DNA of 64,000 nucleotides from CAXBNB01 sp040151475 (lineage in GTDB: Bacteria; Bacteroidota; Bacteroidia; Cytophagales; Cyclobacteriaceae), in NCBI RefSeq assembly GCF_040151475.1, contig NZ_JBDKWG010000104.1, forward strand, positions 1 through 64,000, read 5' to 3'. Numbering within the stretch: position 1 is the first letter of the stretch; the number at the start of each line of letters is the position of its first letter. Position numbers and translations under genes: made by a program. The notes below the pieces were generated by a model that saw nothing but the letters and a program-made list of their open reading frames with translations, ran no database searches and was not told the origin of the DNA. Shown here piece by piece: positions 25,953-35,767 of the stretch.

Positions 25953-27302
25953 ATGGAAATATTTCAGTTTGTCTATTTTGTCACAGGAATACTAATCGGA
26001 GGATTGGTAGCATGGTTTATTGCGAAATCCAAATTTCAATCTTCAGGAGCAAACACTGAAGAATTGCTTCAGGCCAAAGAACTGGAGCTGAAACTGGAAG
26101 CTGAAAAAGACAATGTGATTCGGTTAAAGGGGGATTTGACCAAACTGGATGATGAATTGAGGCAAGAAAGGGAAGAAGTATTGAAGCTTAACAACCTGAA
26201 TACAAGACTGGATGCAGACTTCAAAAACATGCAAGAAACCCTCAAAAACCAAAAGGAAGAAGTCAATCAGTTACAAGAAAAGTTCTCCGCAGAGTTTAAA
26301 AATCTGGCGAATGAAATATTTGAAGACAAGAGCAAAAAATTCACTGATCAGAATAAGTCTAATATCGGAGATTTGCTAAAGCCTCTGGGGGAAAAAATAA
26401 TAGAATTTGAACGCAAAGTAGAGCAAACTAACAAGGAAAGTATTGAGAGAAACTCGGCACTGAAAGAACAAATAACAGGGCTTAGGGAACTGAATCAAAA
26501 AATAACCAAAGAAGCAGAAAATCTCACCAAGGCACTAAAAGGGGATTCCAAAGCTCAGGGAAGTTGGGGAGAGTTTATTCTGGAAAGTATCCTTGAAAAA
26601 TCAGGATTAGAAAAAAGCAGAGAGTACTTTGTACAGGAGTCCAAAACCAACGACGAAGGAAGAAGGTTTCAGCCTGATGTGGTGGTGAAGCTTCCCGATA
26701 GTAAAAGCATAATTATTGACTCTAAGGTGTCATTGGTGGCCTATGAAAGGGCTGTAAATGCCGACAATGAAGATGAAAAAGCAGCAAACCTAAAGGCTCA
26801 CCTGCTCTCACTCAGAACACATATTAAAGGCCTAAGTGAAAAAAATTACCAAAGTTTGTACGGTGTGGAGAGCCTTGATTTTGTCTTAATGTTTATTCCG
26901 ATTGAGTCGGCTTTTTCTCTGGCGGTACAAAATGATGGCGAACTGTTCAATGATGCCTATTCGAAAAACATAGTGATTGTAAGTCCGGCTACACTTATAG
27001 CTACCCTGCGAACCATTGCCAGTATTTGGAAGCAAGAATACCAGAATCGAAATGCTATCGAAATTGCCAAAGAAGGAGGAAACCTCTACGATAAATTCGT
27101 GGCTTTTACTGAGGATCTAAAAAATGTGGGAAGACACCTGGACACCACTCAAAAAGTCTATGTAGAAGCAGCCAAAAAACTATATGAAGGAAAAGGAAAC
27201 CTGATCAACAGGGCGGAAAAAATGAAAAAACTGGGAGCGAAAACCTCCAAAAGTGTAGATCAAAAGCTGATCGATCGTGCTGACGATTCTGAAGACATTT
27301 AA
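25953..27302 (+). CDS. rmuC: DNA recombination protein RmuC
   Basis: The 449-residue product starts at ATG 25953 (MEIFQFVYFVTGILIGGLVA): an N-terminal membrane anchor, then a long coiled coil (about residues 35-200). The RmuC nuclease-like domain follows with QGSWGEFILESILEKSGLEK, FQPDVVVKLPDSKSIIIDSK (restriction-endonuclease-like acidic and lysine residues) and MFIPIESAFSLA. RmuC limits recombination-associated inversions and acts at the inner membrane. A TTG six codons upstream is the alternative start. The gene is transcribed alone and converges on the OmpA-family gene. Confidence 0.92.
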   Translation: MEIFQFVYFVTGILIGGLVAWFIAKSKFQSSGANTEELLQAKELELKLEAEKDNVIRLKGDLTKLDDELRQEREEVLKLNNLNTRLDADFKNMQETLKNQKEEVNQLQEKFSAEFKNLANEIFEDKSKKFTDQNKSNIGDLLKPLGEKIIEFERKVEQTNKESIERNSALKEQITGLRELNQKITKEAENLTKALKGDSKAQGSWGEFILESILEKSGLEKSREYFVQESKTNDEGRRFQPDVVVKLPDSKSIIIDSKVSLVAYERAVNADNEDEKAANLKAHLLSLRTHIKGLSEKNYQSLYGVESLDFVLMFIPIESAFSLAVQNDGELFNDAYSKNIVIVSPATLIATLRTIASIWKQEYQNRNAIEIAKEGGNLYDKFVAFTEDLKNVGRHLDTTQKVYVEAAKKLYEGKGNLINRAEKMKKLGAKTSKSVDQKLIDRADDSEDI

Positions 27303-27309
27303 TATTCCT

Positions 27310-28494
27310 TTAATCCTCTGTGGACAAAGGTATAAAATGAATTTCTACTCTTCTGTTTCTTTTTCTTCCTGCCTCTGTTTCATTAGAGTCTAAAGGCATA
27401 CTTTCCCCCATACTTTCAACAGCTATAGATTCTTTTTGAAAATCATTTGAGATAAAATAATTAGCAACACTTTGTGCTCGCTTACGCCCAAGATTTTTAT
27501 TGTACCTTTCAGTTCCAGCATTGTCGGTATGACCAACAATTTTCAATTGGTATTCTTTCATATCATTTTTTAGCGTGGCAAGCAATGAATCCATAAAATT
27601 GTATCCAGTGAGAGTTAAAAAATAGCTGTTGAATGCAAAATTCACATCGGACAAGACTACAACAGGCTCCTCAAATTCCTGTTCTGGATTTTCTCCTTTT
27701 TCATTTACTGGTATTACAGAGACGTCATCGATTAAAACATAGGCACTTCGGTTCAACATCGGTTCTTCATACAACCTAAATTCAGCCTTTTTTAATATCG
27801 TTTCATTCTGAGAAAGAAAGTTCCCAATAATAATATATTGCTCACCTCCAGAAGCAGTATAGGTCCATTCAACAAGCTCCCATTCCTTCATTTCAGATAT
27901 GTTTACGGATAATTTAGCTTCCAGATAATTACCCATTTCAGGATTTATAAAATGATCATATTTTTGAGTTGAAATAGGTTTTTTGGAAATAATATTAGGG
28001 TGTAATCGATCTATCCTTGTGGACTCAACTGAAATTTCTTTTTTATAAATATTCCTCTGGGATTTGATCGGCTTACTAGTCAATACAAGCCCTATATTTT
28101 GAATAAAATATTCAGCATTTAGGGACTGACTCACATAAAACTGAATTTTATACGTTTCCCCTTTCTCTAGGGAAGTAGTCAATTTTCCTTGTAGATACTC
28201 TCGAAAACCACCAACCTTCCACAAATAGATACCGACGTATCCATCCCCGGATTTCGGGCTACAGTCCCCTGCCCAGTTTTTTGGAACACCAGCTAATCCT
28301 TCAGAACAGCTATTGTAATAATCGGGCGTTCCTCCAGTTGGGGATTCCCAGTGTGGTATGATTATCTTGGTAAAGTTTACAGTGAATTTATCCGGACAAT
28401 TTTCATACACCTCAAAGTCGGGGTTGAAAACCAAATTTTGTGCGAAGGAAAAAAATGTGGCTATTGAAAACAGTAAAACCCAAATGAATTTCAT
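27310..28494 (-). CDS. OmpA-family outer membrane protein with N-terminal carbohydrate-binding-like domain
   Basis: The 394-residue exported protein has a signal peptide (MKFIWVLLFSIATFFSFAQN). A beta-rich N-terminal region begins LVFNPDFEVYENCPDKF, as in many gliding/T9SS-associated proteins of Bacteroidota. The C-terminal OmpA domain (residues ~285-390) has peptidoglycan-binding motifs KIVGHTDNAGTERYNKNLGR, AQSVANYF and GRKRNRRVEIHF. It should link the outer membrane to peptidoglycan. It stands between convergent rmuC and coaE without a clear operon. Confidence 0.85.
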   Translation of the reverse strand: MKFIWVLLFSIATFFSFAQNLVFNPDFEVYENCPDKFTVNFTKIIIPHWESPTGGTPDYYNSCSEGLAGVPKNWAGDCSPKSGDGYVGIYLWKVGGFREYLQGKLTTSLEKGETYKIQFYVSQSLNAEYFIQNIGLVLTSKPIKSQRNIYKKEISVESTRIDRLHPNIISKKPISTQKYDHFINPEMGNYLEAKLSVNISEMKEWELVEWTYTASGGEQYIIIGNFLSQNETILKKAEFRLYEEPMLNRSAYVLIDDVSVIPVNEKGENPEQEFEEPVVVLSDVNFAFNSYFLTLTGYNFMDSLLATLKNDMKEYQLKIVGHTDNAGTERYNKNLGRKRAQSVANYFISNDFQKESIAVESMGESMPLDSNETEAGRKRNRRVEIHFIPLSTED

Positions 28495-28544
28495 GCAAAT
28501 AGGATTGGTTATACTTCCAACGAAAAGTAACCTCTCTTATTGAA

Positions 28545-29132
28545 TCAAGATTGCCTGAATTGCTTATCCAATCTCAATACTTGCGCAATCAGCAATTCAG
28601 ATTCATCATTTTTAATGATGAAATCAGCCTTTGATTCTCTTTCTTCATCAGAAAGTTGATTGGCTATAATCGCTTCTATTTCCTGCTGTGAGCGAAAAGA
28701 ATCGCGTGATTTTATCCTGGCAATTCTGAGTTGTGTTGGGGCGGTCACTGCTATTAGTTTGTCCAGTTGAAGGTATGATCCGGATTCAATAAGTAATGCT
28801 GCTTCTTTGACAACATAATTTGCTGTTTGATCCGAAACCCATTTGGAGTAGTCATCAGCTACTACAGGATGTACCAATGCATTTAATTTTTTTACTTTTT
28901 CAGGGTCGGCAAAAGCAACTTTAGCCAGGTAATCCCGGTTAATTTCACCAGAAGCCAAATAGGAATCATTTCCAAATTCATTTTTGATTAAATGAACTAA
29001 TTGCCCGTTTTCCTGCATTAATTTTTTCGCCCGGCTATCAGCATCATAAACTGGTATCCCAAGAGATTGAAATATTTTACAAACTGTAGATTTGCCCGAC
29101 CCTATCCCTCCGGTAACCCCAACTTGCAGCAT
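28545..29132 (-). CDS. coaE: Dephospho-CoA kinase
   Basis: The 195-residue kinase catalyses the last step of coenzyme A synthesis. It has the P-loop GVTGGIGSGKSTV at the N-terminus, DADSRAKKLM, the LNALVHPVV motif, and the lid region RIARIKSRDSFRSQQEIEA. The length is usual for the family. It is the last gene of the nusB-ytxH-DUF1573-yajC-ybbR-coaE run, 1 bp after the YbbR-like gene. Confidence 0.95.
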   Translation of the reverse strand: MLQVGVTGGIGSGKSTVCKIFQSLGIPVYDADSRAKKLMQENGQLVHLIKNEFGNDSYLASGEINRDYLAKVAFADPEKVKKLNALVHPVVADDYSKWVSDQTANYVVKEAALLIESGSYLQLDKLIAVTAPTQLRIARIKSRDSFRSQQEIEAIIANQLSDEERESKADFIIKNDESELLIAQVLRLDKQFRQS

Positions 29133-29133
29133 A

Positions 29134-30090
29134 TTACTTTCTCTTTAATTTTACTTTTAGTTTTTCAGGATTAAGCTGCACATTGTCAATACCATCAGGA
29201 TAGTACATCAATGTTGGTATAATGGTAGAGTCGGTCTTGTTGAGCAACGTGTAGTCCACAGTAACTCCAAAATCTGAAGGGTTAATATTGGACAAATGGT
29301 TTTCATTGACAATGAAACTTACTCCTACAACAGTATCGGACAAATCCGCTACAGCGAGTGATGGAAATCGTAGCTTCTCTATTTCCACAACAATGCTGTG
29401 CATCACAAATTTACCAACGTCAAACTTTACATTTACCTTATTATAATTAGGTATGATCAAACCATTTGCTGGCAAATCAATCACCACTTCTCCATCAAAA
29501 TTTGCATTAATAGGATCATTACCAAATTTCCCATAAATATATGGCTTTTGTTTAGCCAACAGACTTTTAGGGCCAGTAAGAATAAGTGAATCCTGTAAAA
29601 TATCAATGGGTGATGTCAGACGCAAACCACTTTCCAAAGGAATGTTTAGGCTGTCAATAACAACAGTTACCTTTTTAGTCACTTTTTCTTCAATATCAAT
29701 AAAAAGCGTATCGGTGATCACATAGTTTAACCTAAATCCTCTCAATTGGTCAGAGATGATTGGAACCAAACTGGATTGGGTGTAATAATTGATTTCCGTA
29801 GGATTGTCAAGTTCAATAGTGATTGGTGAAGAATTCAGTTGAAAGGATTTTCTCAACAAATTCCACCCTCCTCCATTGACATCTACATCTACTTTTTTGG
29901 CAAGTGGAGAAACTACTACAACACTGTCTTTGTTGAAAACAAATTCAAGAGGCAGACTTATCCTCGTGTCATAATCTTTGTTGAGGGCATTAAACAACCA
30001 AAAGGTAGCCGCACCTGCTATAGCAAGTACAACTACCTTCCAGTTATCATTCATTCCTGGCCTTGAATGATTATTTTTTTGCATGATCAA
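29134..30090 (-). CDS. YbbR-like (CdaR-type) domain protein
   Basis: The 318-residue protein has one N-terminal membrane anchor (VVVLAIAGAATFWLFNAL). Beta-rich YbbR repeats follow (for example PLEFVFNKDSVVVVSPLAKK and SGLRLTSPIDILQDSLILTG). In Firmicutes YbbR/CdaR proteins modulate the diadenylate cyclase CdaA; no cdaA gene is in the window. Placement between yajC and coaE is conserved in Bacteroidota. An internal ATG at codon 3 (MQKNNHS) may be the actual start. Confidence 0.85.
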   Translation of the reverse strand: MIMQKNNHSRPGMNDNWKVVVLAIAGAATFWLFNALNKDYDTRISLPLEFVFNKDSVVVVSPLAKKVDVDVNGGGWNLLRKSFQLNSSPITIELDNPTEINYYTQSSLVPIISDQLRGFRLNYVITDTLFIDIEEKVTKKVTVVIDSLNIPLESGLRLTSPIDILQDSLILTGPKSLLAKQKPYIYGKFGNDPINANFDGEVVIDLPANGLIIPNYNKVNVKFDVGKFVMHSIVVEIEKLRFPSLAVADLSDTVVGVSFIVNENHLSNINPSDFGVTVDYTLLNKTDSTIIPTLMYYPDGIDNVQLNPEKLKVKLKRK

Positions 30091-30112
30091 TTACTTTTAT
30101 CATGCCCAACAA

Positions 30113-30427
30113 TTATTTACCTTCTGCCAATCTCTTTGAAGCTTCCATAGAAATGGAAGCTCTTTCCACCACCATCTTACTTCCTCTATCAATCTCCAAA
30201 GTGACGGTTGAGTCGTCAATTGACAAGATTTTTCCATGGATTCCACCAAGAGTCACAATTTGATCTCCCTTTTTCACTTCTTCAGTGAATTTCTTTTGAT
30301 CCTTTTGTTTCTTTTGTTGAGGCCTTATGAAAAAGATGTAAAATATCACACCCATTAATCCTAACATCACAAAGTTCATGGTTGAACCACTTCCTCCTGA
30401 CAACTGCAATAAAATAGATTTTAGCAT
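30113..30427 (-). CDS. yajC: Preprotein translocase subunit YajC
   Basis: The 104-residue protein has a single membrane helix (MNFVMLGLMGVIFYIFFIRP) followed by the family block RPQQKKQKDQKKFTEEVKKG and the SH3-like DQIVTLGGIHGKILSIDD. It belongs to the SecDF-YajC complex. Length and motifs are typical. Confidence 0.95.
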   Translation of the reverse strand: MLKSILLQLSGGSGSTMNFVMLGLMGVIFYIFFIRPQQKKQKDQKKFTEEVKKGDQIVTLGGIHGKILSIDDSTVTLEIDRGSKMVVERASISMEASKRLAEGK

Positions 30428-30459
30428 TGGTAAAATATTGGTAAATTAAAAATAAGAAA

Positions 30460-30990
30460 TTAAGATGGCTCTTTAGGAGCAGCCTCTACGTTAGCTTTGA
30501 TTTGCAATTTCGTTTGTTTTGGGAATGTATTGGCAGTCAGTGTCACAGTTTTGTTTTGGATACCTGCTTTTTTCTTGCTGTCAAATTTCACTTTAATGGA
30601 TGCCTTTTCTCCAATACCTATTGGTTCGTGAGGCCAATCGGGCACGGTACATCCGCAAGATCCCTGGGCACTGGCAATGATCAATGGGGCATCACCTGTG
30701 TTGGTAAAACTAAATTCGTATTCTACTACATCACCTTCTTTGATCTTACCAAAATCGTGTATTTCTTTATTGAAACTAAAACTTGGTAGTGGCCCTTCAG
30801 GTTTCACTTCAGGCTCTGCCGGTGTAGTAGATGACACTGAAGTAGGTGCAGGCTTAGAAGCATTTTTACTTTCCAATTCAGCAAGCTTCCCTTCCAGTCT
30901 TGCGATCCTATCCTTATCTGCACTGTTACATGCTGATATTAGCAGTGCAAAGACTGCAATTGACAATAATTTAAAACTTATGTTTTTCAT
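30460..30990 (-). CDS. DUF1573 lipoprotein
   Basis: From ATG 30990 the product has about 176 residues. It has a lipoprotein signal (MKNISFKLLSIAVFALLISA, then C), a short coiled region (RIARLEGKLAELES) and a proline-rich linker. The DUF1573 immunoglobulin-like domain has FNKEIHDFGKIKEGDVVEYE and ASAQGSCGCTVPDWP. The upstream alternative start at 31056 would bury the signal peptide. DUF1573 proteins of Bacteroidota are of unknown function; this one shares the yajC operon. Confidence 0.88.
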   Translation of the reverse strand: MKNISFKLLSIAVFALLISACNSADKDRIARLEGKLAELESKNASKPAPTSVSSTTPAEPEVKPEGPLPSFSFNKEIHDFGKIKEGDVVEYEFSFTNTGDAPLIIASAQGSCGCTVPDWPHEPIGIGEKASIKVKFDSKKKAGIQNKTVTLTANTFPKQTKLQIKANVEAAPKEPS

Positions 30991-31139
30991 CTTTGAAAAT
31001 AATTTATGATTTAAAAAAAACAGCTTATTAAGAATAAGTAAAGTTAGTAAAGTCAAATAATAATAAAGGTAGGGTATAGGTGATTAACAAGTATTTAACA
31101 ACATGGATGATTTATCATCATACTTTTTCCCCATTCGGA

Positions 31140-31445
31140 TTAATTTTCTTCTCCGCTTTTTATTTTGTCAATCAGGCCATTCACGTCATCCAAAAGCCTT
31201 TCTGCCTTTACTTTGGCATCTGAGACTATTTTTTCACCTTCTATTTTTGCTTCACTGTCAGCCATCTCTTCTCCATCCATTATGTCTTTCAATAGTTCTT
31301 CAAGCTTTTTCTTGTATTTATCCAGTTGATAAGAAAGTTTGTCTCTCGTATTTTCACCTTTGTCCGGTGCATATAGCAACCCCAAAATTGCACCGGTAGC
31401 AGCACCGGTCAAAAATGCTAAAAACGTATTTGATTTTTTACTCAT
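31140..31445 (-). CDS. YtxH-like small membrane-anchored protein
   Basis: The 101-residue protein has a glycine-rich helix (FLAFLTGAATGAILGLLYAP) followed by DKGENTRDKLSYQLDKYKKK and a charged coiled coil. This is the gas-vesicle-protein-like YtxH pattern, often linked to stress. It starts 1 bp after nusB and is probably cotranscribed. Confidence 0.85.
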   Translation of the reverse strand: MSKKSNTFLAFLTGAATGAILGLLYAPDKGENTRDKLSYQLDKYKKKLEELLKDIMDGEEMADSEAKIEGEKIVSDAKVKAERLLDDVNGLIDKIKSGEEN

Positions 31446-31446
31446 G

Positions 31447-32589
31447 TTACTTATTGTCTAGTAGGCCTCTGCCACTTTTTTTGATTCGTCCTTCTTTTTT
31501 CAGTTCTTCAGACAGCACATCTAAAATACCATTAATAAACTGTTTACTCTTCGGTGTACTGTACAGCTTAGAAAGCTCAATATATTCATTTATTGTCACT
31601 TTGACGGGAATTGACGGGAAATTCATCATTTCGGCTAAGGCCATTTCAAGAATAATTTTATCTGTCAATGCGACCCTGTCAATCTCCCAGTTTTTAGATT
31701 TTTCTGCCACTATAGTATGGTACTCATCCTCATTCTTTACTGTAAAATCAAAAATGTTTTCCAAAAATAGTAAATCCTCTTCCCAATTTTTAGAAAGTTC
31801 CATCATTACCGGTTCACTTTCTTCGGACTCCACTGATTTTATCGTTTTCAGTACCATACTTTTTAAGACTGCTCCGTTTTCTGACCAACCTAAATCCAAA
31901 GACTCAAAATGTGCTGCGATGGTTTCATTTTTAAATATCAATGACTTGTATATATACAATACTATATCAACGTCATCCTGAAAGGCTGGATTAGTCATAC
32001 CTTCATATTGCAGAAACCTCTCATCTTTTTTTATGATTTCCTTTACCCAGGCACGCAGAACGCTTAACTCATTTTGCCAGGATATTCCTTTTTTAATAAT
32101 AAGCTCATCCAATTCTTTGGAATCTTGAAAAATCCGAATCAATTTGTTGGAAATAAAATTGGATGTCTGGTTTTTTCTCAATCCCACTTTGACCACATGT
32201 TGCAATTCCGTCATCAACAAGAGCAACTCCAGGTATTGGTCAAAGATTCTTTTCACATCAATAATCAGCCTTTTCCTATATGTAAGTTTGGTGTTTTTCA
32301 CCTTACTCTCATATTCGTTCAGACCATTTGATACTGCTATGGAGATTTCATTGGTTACATCAGGGTCATGGTTTTCGCCCCCATTTCGAAATGTATTGAT
32401 AAAACAGGTTTCGGCGGTTTTTCTATCCTTAGCCAATTGTACTTTGTCTTGCTCCTCCATACTATTGAGGTCAGGAAGAAACTTATCCTTGACATGATTT
32501 AAAGCAATATTATATTCAGCCTCCCGGGCTGTATGCAAACTAAAAATGGTTTGCATTGCTTTTATGCGTAAAGTTCGGCGGTTGAGCAT
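31447..32589 (-). CDS. nusB: Transcription antitermination factor NusB (long Bacteroidota form)
   Basis: At 380 residues this is more than twice the size of E. coli NusB. It begins MLNRRTLRIKAMQTIFSLHT, the NusB RNA-binding helix. The C-terminal ~120 residues hold the rest of the fold (DRVALTDKIILEMALAEMMN, VKVTINEYIELSKLYSTPKS, FINGILDVLSEEL). About 200 residues of helical insert lie between them. The enlarged form is usual in Bacteroidota. It should act in rRNA antitermination with NusE/S10. Confidence 0.92.
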   Translation of the reverse strand: MLNRRTLRIKAMQTIFSLHTAREAEYNIALNHVKDKFLPDLNSMEEQDKVQLAKDRKTAETCFINTFRNGGENHDPDVTNEISIAVSNGLNEYESKVKNTKLTYRKRLIIDVKRIFDQYLELLLLMTELQHVVKVGLRKNQTSNFISNKLIRIFQDSKELDELIIKKGISWQNELSVLRAWVKEIIKKDERFLQYEGMTNPAFQDDVDIVLYIYKSLIFKNETIAAHFESLDLGWSENGAVLKSMVLKTIKSVESEESEPVMMELSKNWEEDLLFLENIFDFTVKNEDEYHTIVAEKSKNWEIDRVALTDKIILEMALAEMMNFPSIPVKVTINEYIELSKLYSTPKSKQFINGILDVLSEELKKEGRIKKSGRGLLDNK

Positions 32590-32639
32590 TTCAAAGAACG
32601 TTTAAGAACAGAAATAAAATCCGTCCACAATATTATTTA

Positions 32640-33746
32640 TTATAAAGAAATCTTAATTTTTCCTATTTTCTCAATTCTTTCCAAAGCAATGTCTATAGCG
32701 GATTGCTGTGGTGTAGAATTGTTTTCTTCAGCATGATTCAAAACCTTCAGCGTGGTGTCATAAATCCTTTCGGTCTGCGTCATCACTGATGAACGGTTGT
32801 AATCCCCGGTATATTCAAAATAACAATTGGTAATTCCTCCTCCATTGATCAAAAAGTCCGGAGCATACACTATATCCCTTTCTACCAACATTTCACCATG
32901 CCTTTTTTCATCCAACAACTGATTGTTAGCTCCTCCGGCTACCACTCTGCACTTCAAAGATGCAATATTCTGATCATTCAATGTAGCACCTAAAGCACAT
33001 GGCGCATAAATGTCACAATTCACATTATATACCTCTTCCATTGGTACTACAGTAGCACCATATTTTTCGGACACGTGTTTTAGCTTATTTTCTGAGAAAT
33101 CAGATATAAAAATTTTAGCATTTTCTTTTTTCAAATAGTCCACTAAATATGTTCCTACATTTCCTACTCCTTGCACCATCACATTTTTTCCTTCTAAACT
33201 TTCAGAACCAAACGTCTTTTTGGAAGCAGCTTTCATTCCCATATATACACCATAAGCTGTCACGGGTGATGGGTCTCCCCCTCCTCCACGTGATTCCGGC
33301 ATACCCGTCACATAGGGGGTTTCCATTCGGATATACTCCATATCTCTGGTGGACATGTTTACGTCTTCTGCCGTCCAATACTTGCCACCAAGACTATTCA
33401 CGAACTTTCCGAACCGCCTCATCAAAGCTTCATTCTTAAGCTTGGCAGCATCTCCAATGATGACTGCTTTACCTCCACCCAGGTTTAGGCCAGCTATTGA
33501 ATTTTTAAGGGTCATTCCTCTGGATAATCGCAAGGCATCTGTCCAGGCTTCCTCATCAGTAGCATAACTCCACATTCGGGTACCTCCCATTGCAGGCCCC
33601 AACACTGTATTGTGTATGGCTATTATTGCCTTGAGTCCGGTCTCATTGTCATTGCAAATTACTACCTGTTCATGACCCATTTTTTCTACTTCTGAAAAAA
33701 GGGAAACTTTCTCTCCTACTACTGCACGACCGATTATTTCAATCAT
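32640..33746 (-). CDS. ldh: Leucine dehydrogenase (Glu/Leu/Phe/Val dehydrogenase)
   Basis: The product of about 368 residues starts at ATG 33746 (MIEIIGRAVVGEKVSLFSEV). Catalytic residues are in GPAMGGTRMW, the lysine-bearing LRLSRGMTLKNSIAGLNLGG and WTAEDVNMSTRDMEYI. The Rossmann motif is VMVQGVGNVGTYLVDYL. It deaminates branched-chain amino acids with NAD and may feed anteiso/iso fatty acid synthesis. An upstream start at 33791 is possible but adds residues outside the family. It diverges from the ABC exporter gene at 33965. Confidence 0.92.
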   Translation of the reverse strand: MIEIIGRAVVGEKVSLFSEVEKMGHEQVVICNDNETGLKAIIAIHNTVLGPAMGGTRMWSYATDEEAWTDALRLSRGMTLKNSIAGLNLGGGKAVIIGDAAKLKNEALMRRFGKFVNSLGGKYWTAEDVNMSTRDMEYIRMETPYVTGMPESRGGGGDPSPVTAYGVYMGMKAASKKTFGSESLEGKNVMVQGVGNVGTYLVDYLKKENAKIFISDFSENKLKHVSEKYGATVVPMEEVYNVNCDIYAPCALGATLNDQNIASLKCRVVAGGANNQLLDEKRHGEMLVERDIVYAPDFLINGGGITNCYFEYTGDYNRSSVMTQTERIYDTTLKVLNHAEENNSTPQQSAIDIALERIEKIGKIKISL

Positions 33747-33964
33747 TTCTGGAAATTCATTACAGCGAAAATATATAACGCCTGATATCAAGTTAATGGG
33801 CGCAAATTTAGAGGAATTTTATACTCTTAATCGGATACCTCTAAGATTTTTCTTTTTAGTCCAAAGTATTTATACAAACATTTAAAATCTCCCCCCGTTG
33901 TTATACTCTGATTTTGTAACAAAAAAGTAAAATCTCCTACCGAATAGATTATTTTTGACCTTCA

Positions 33965-35755
33965 ATGAAAGACCTCTTCTATTTAAATAAATACCTGTAC
34001 AAGTATAAATTCCACCTCATTCTGGGAACGGTATTTATCATCATTGCCAACCTGTTTGGAATAGTACCTGCTGTTATCGTGCGTCATGCTTTTGATACGT
34101 TGGAAAAAAGCATTGACATCTATAAAATCTTTTCAGGGTTTGGTTTACAATCTGAATCCTATTCTCTTTTTGCTGCCAGTATCGTGATTCTTGCAGCTAT
34201 TATTCTTATTTCTGCCTTACTTAGGGGAGTATTTATGTTTTTCATGCGACAAACAATTATTGTGATGTCTCGCCTTATCGAATTTGATCTCAAAAACGAG
34301 ATTTATGCCCATTATCAAACATTGCCTCTGAGTTTTTACAGAAAAAACAACACGGGAGATTTGATGAACAGGATTTCAGAAGATGTAAGCAAAGTGAGAA
34401 TGTATCTGGGACCAGCTATCATGTATGGGGTAAACCTGGCTACCATGTTTTTAATTGTGATTCCTTTTATGTTGTCTATCAATGTAAAACTCACATTATA
34501 TTCTCTCATTCCGCTTCCAATTCTTTCGTTTAGCATCTATTATGTAAACAATATCATAAACCACAGATCTGAAGAAATTCAAAAGAGCTTGTCCGGACTT
34601 ACTACCTTCGTACAAGAAGCTTTTTCTGGTATCCGGGTCATTAAGGCCTTTGTACGGGAAAATGACTATGTGGCTTCATTTACTACAGAGAGCAATGACT
34701 ACAAAGACAAATCTTTGAAGCTGGCATTTGTACAGGCATTGTTTTTTCCATTAATTATGGGATTGATAGGTATGAGTGTAATCCTGACAGTTTACGTTGG
34801 GGCTATAGGTGTATTTGCAGGAGAAATTACAACTGGAAATATTGCTGAATTTATTATTTATGTAAACATGCTCACCTGGCCCGTGACTGCTCTCGGATGG
34901 GTGACAAGTATCATCCAACATGCTGCTGCTTCACAAAAAAGGGTAAATGAATTTTTAGACACAAAAACCGATATTGTATCGGCGAAAAATCTTAAAAAAG
35001 AAATTAACGGATCGCTGATGTTTGATGATGTGAGCTTTGTCTATCCCGATTCGGGCATCAAAGCGTTAAAAAACATTTCCTTTGAAGTTTCACCCGGTGA
35101 ATCTCTTGCCGTTATTGGAACTACCGGATCCGGCAAATCAACTATTGCCAATCTGATCTGTAGAATGTACGATGCTTCATCAGGAAATATAAATATTGAC
35201 GGACACAAAATAGAAGATTATGATCTTTCTTCATTAAGATCCAGTATCGGATATGTGCCTCAGGATGTTTTTCTTTTTTCAGATACTATCTTTGAAAATA
35301 TAGCTTTCGGCAACATTGATATGAATAAGGATAAAATCCGAAAAGCCGCAGAAGATGCAGATTTGCTTGACAACATCAACGATTTCCCAAAAGGTTTTGA
35401 AACCGAATTGGGAGAGCGGGGCATCACCCTTTCAGGAGGTCAAAAGCAAAGAGTGTCCATCGCAAGGGCTATCGTAAGAGAGCCTAAAATACTTATTTTG
35501 GATGATTGTCTGTCTGCCGTTGACACTAAAACGGAAAATACCATCCTCAACAGCATGAAAAAGATAATGGTGGGAAGAACTACAGTTATTATTTCTCATA
35601 GGGTTTCATCAGCGAAGCTGGCGGATAAAATAATTGTACTTGATGGTGGAAAAATAATTGAAAAAGGCTCTCATGAACAGTTAATTGCCAAAAATGGCTC
35701 GTACAAAGAATTGTATGACAAGCAACTTCAAAATGAAGAAACAATAGAAGCTTAA
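33965..35755 (+). CDS. ABC exporter, fused permease-ATPase (MsbA-like)
   Basis: The 596-residue half-transporter has a six-helix membrane domain (residues ~15-320) and an ATPase with Walker A GTTGSGKST near 384, Q-loop YVPQDVFLFSD, signature LSGGQKQR near 488 and Walker B LILDDCLSAVD near 511. The usual catalytic glutamate after Walker B is aspartate here. This is seen in the degenerate half of heterodimeric exporters such as TM287/288. No partner half-transporter lies nearby. It likely exports lipids or drugs; homodimer and heterodimer are both open. Confidence 0.9.
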   Translation: MKDLFYLNKYLYKYKFHLILGTVFIIIANLFGIVPAVIVRHAFDTLEKSIDIYKIFSGFGLQSESYSLFAASIVILAAIILISALLRGVFMFFMRQTIIVMSRLIEFDLKNEIYAHYQTLPLSFYRKNNTGDLMNRISEDVSKVRMYLGPAIMYGVNLATMFLIVIPFMLSINVKLTLYSLIPLPILSFSIYYVNNIINHRSEEIQKSLSGLTTFVQEAFSGIRVIKAFVRENDYVASFTTESNDYKDKSLKLAFVQALFFPLIMGLIGMSVILTVYVGAIGVFAGEITTGNIAEFIIYVNMLTWPVTALGWVTSIIQHAAASQKRVNEFLDTKTDIVSAKNLKKEINGSLMFDDVSFVYPDSGIKALKNISFEVSPGESLAVIGTTGSGKSTIANLICRMYDASSGNINIDGHKIEDYDLSSLRSSIGYVPQDVFLFSDTIFENIAFGNIDMNKDKIRKAAEDADLLDNINDFPKGFETELGERGITLSGGQKQRVSIARAIVREPKILILDDCLSAVDTKTENTILNSMKKIMVGRTTVIISHRVSSAKLADKIIVLDGGKIIEKGSHEQLIAKNGSYKELYDKQLQNEETIEA

Positions 35756-35767
35756 AGAATAATAATA

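Noticed and set aside
31415..31981. Plus-strand 188-codon frame opposite nusB
   Set aside because: Serine/phenylalanine-rich antisense shadow of nusB, whose own frame is clearly recognised.
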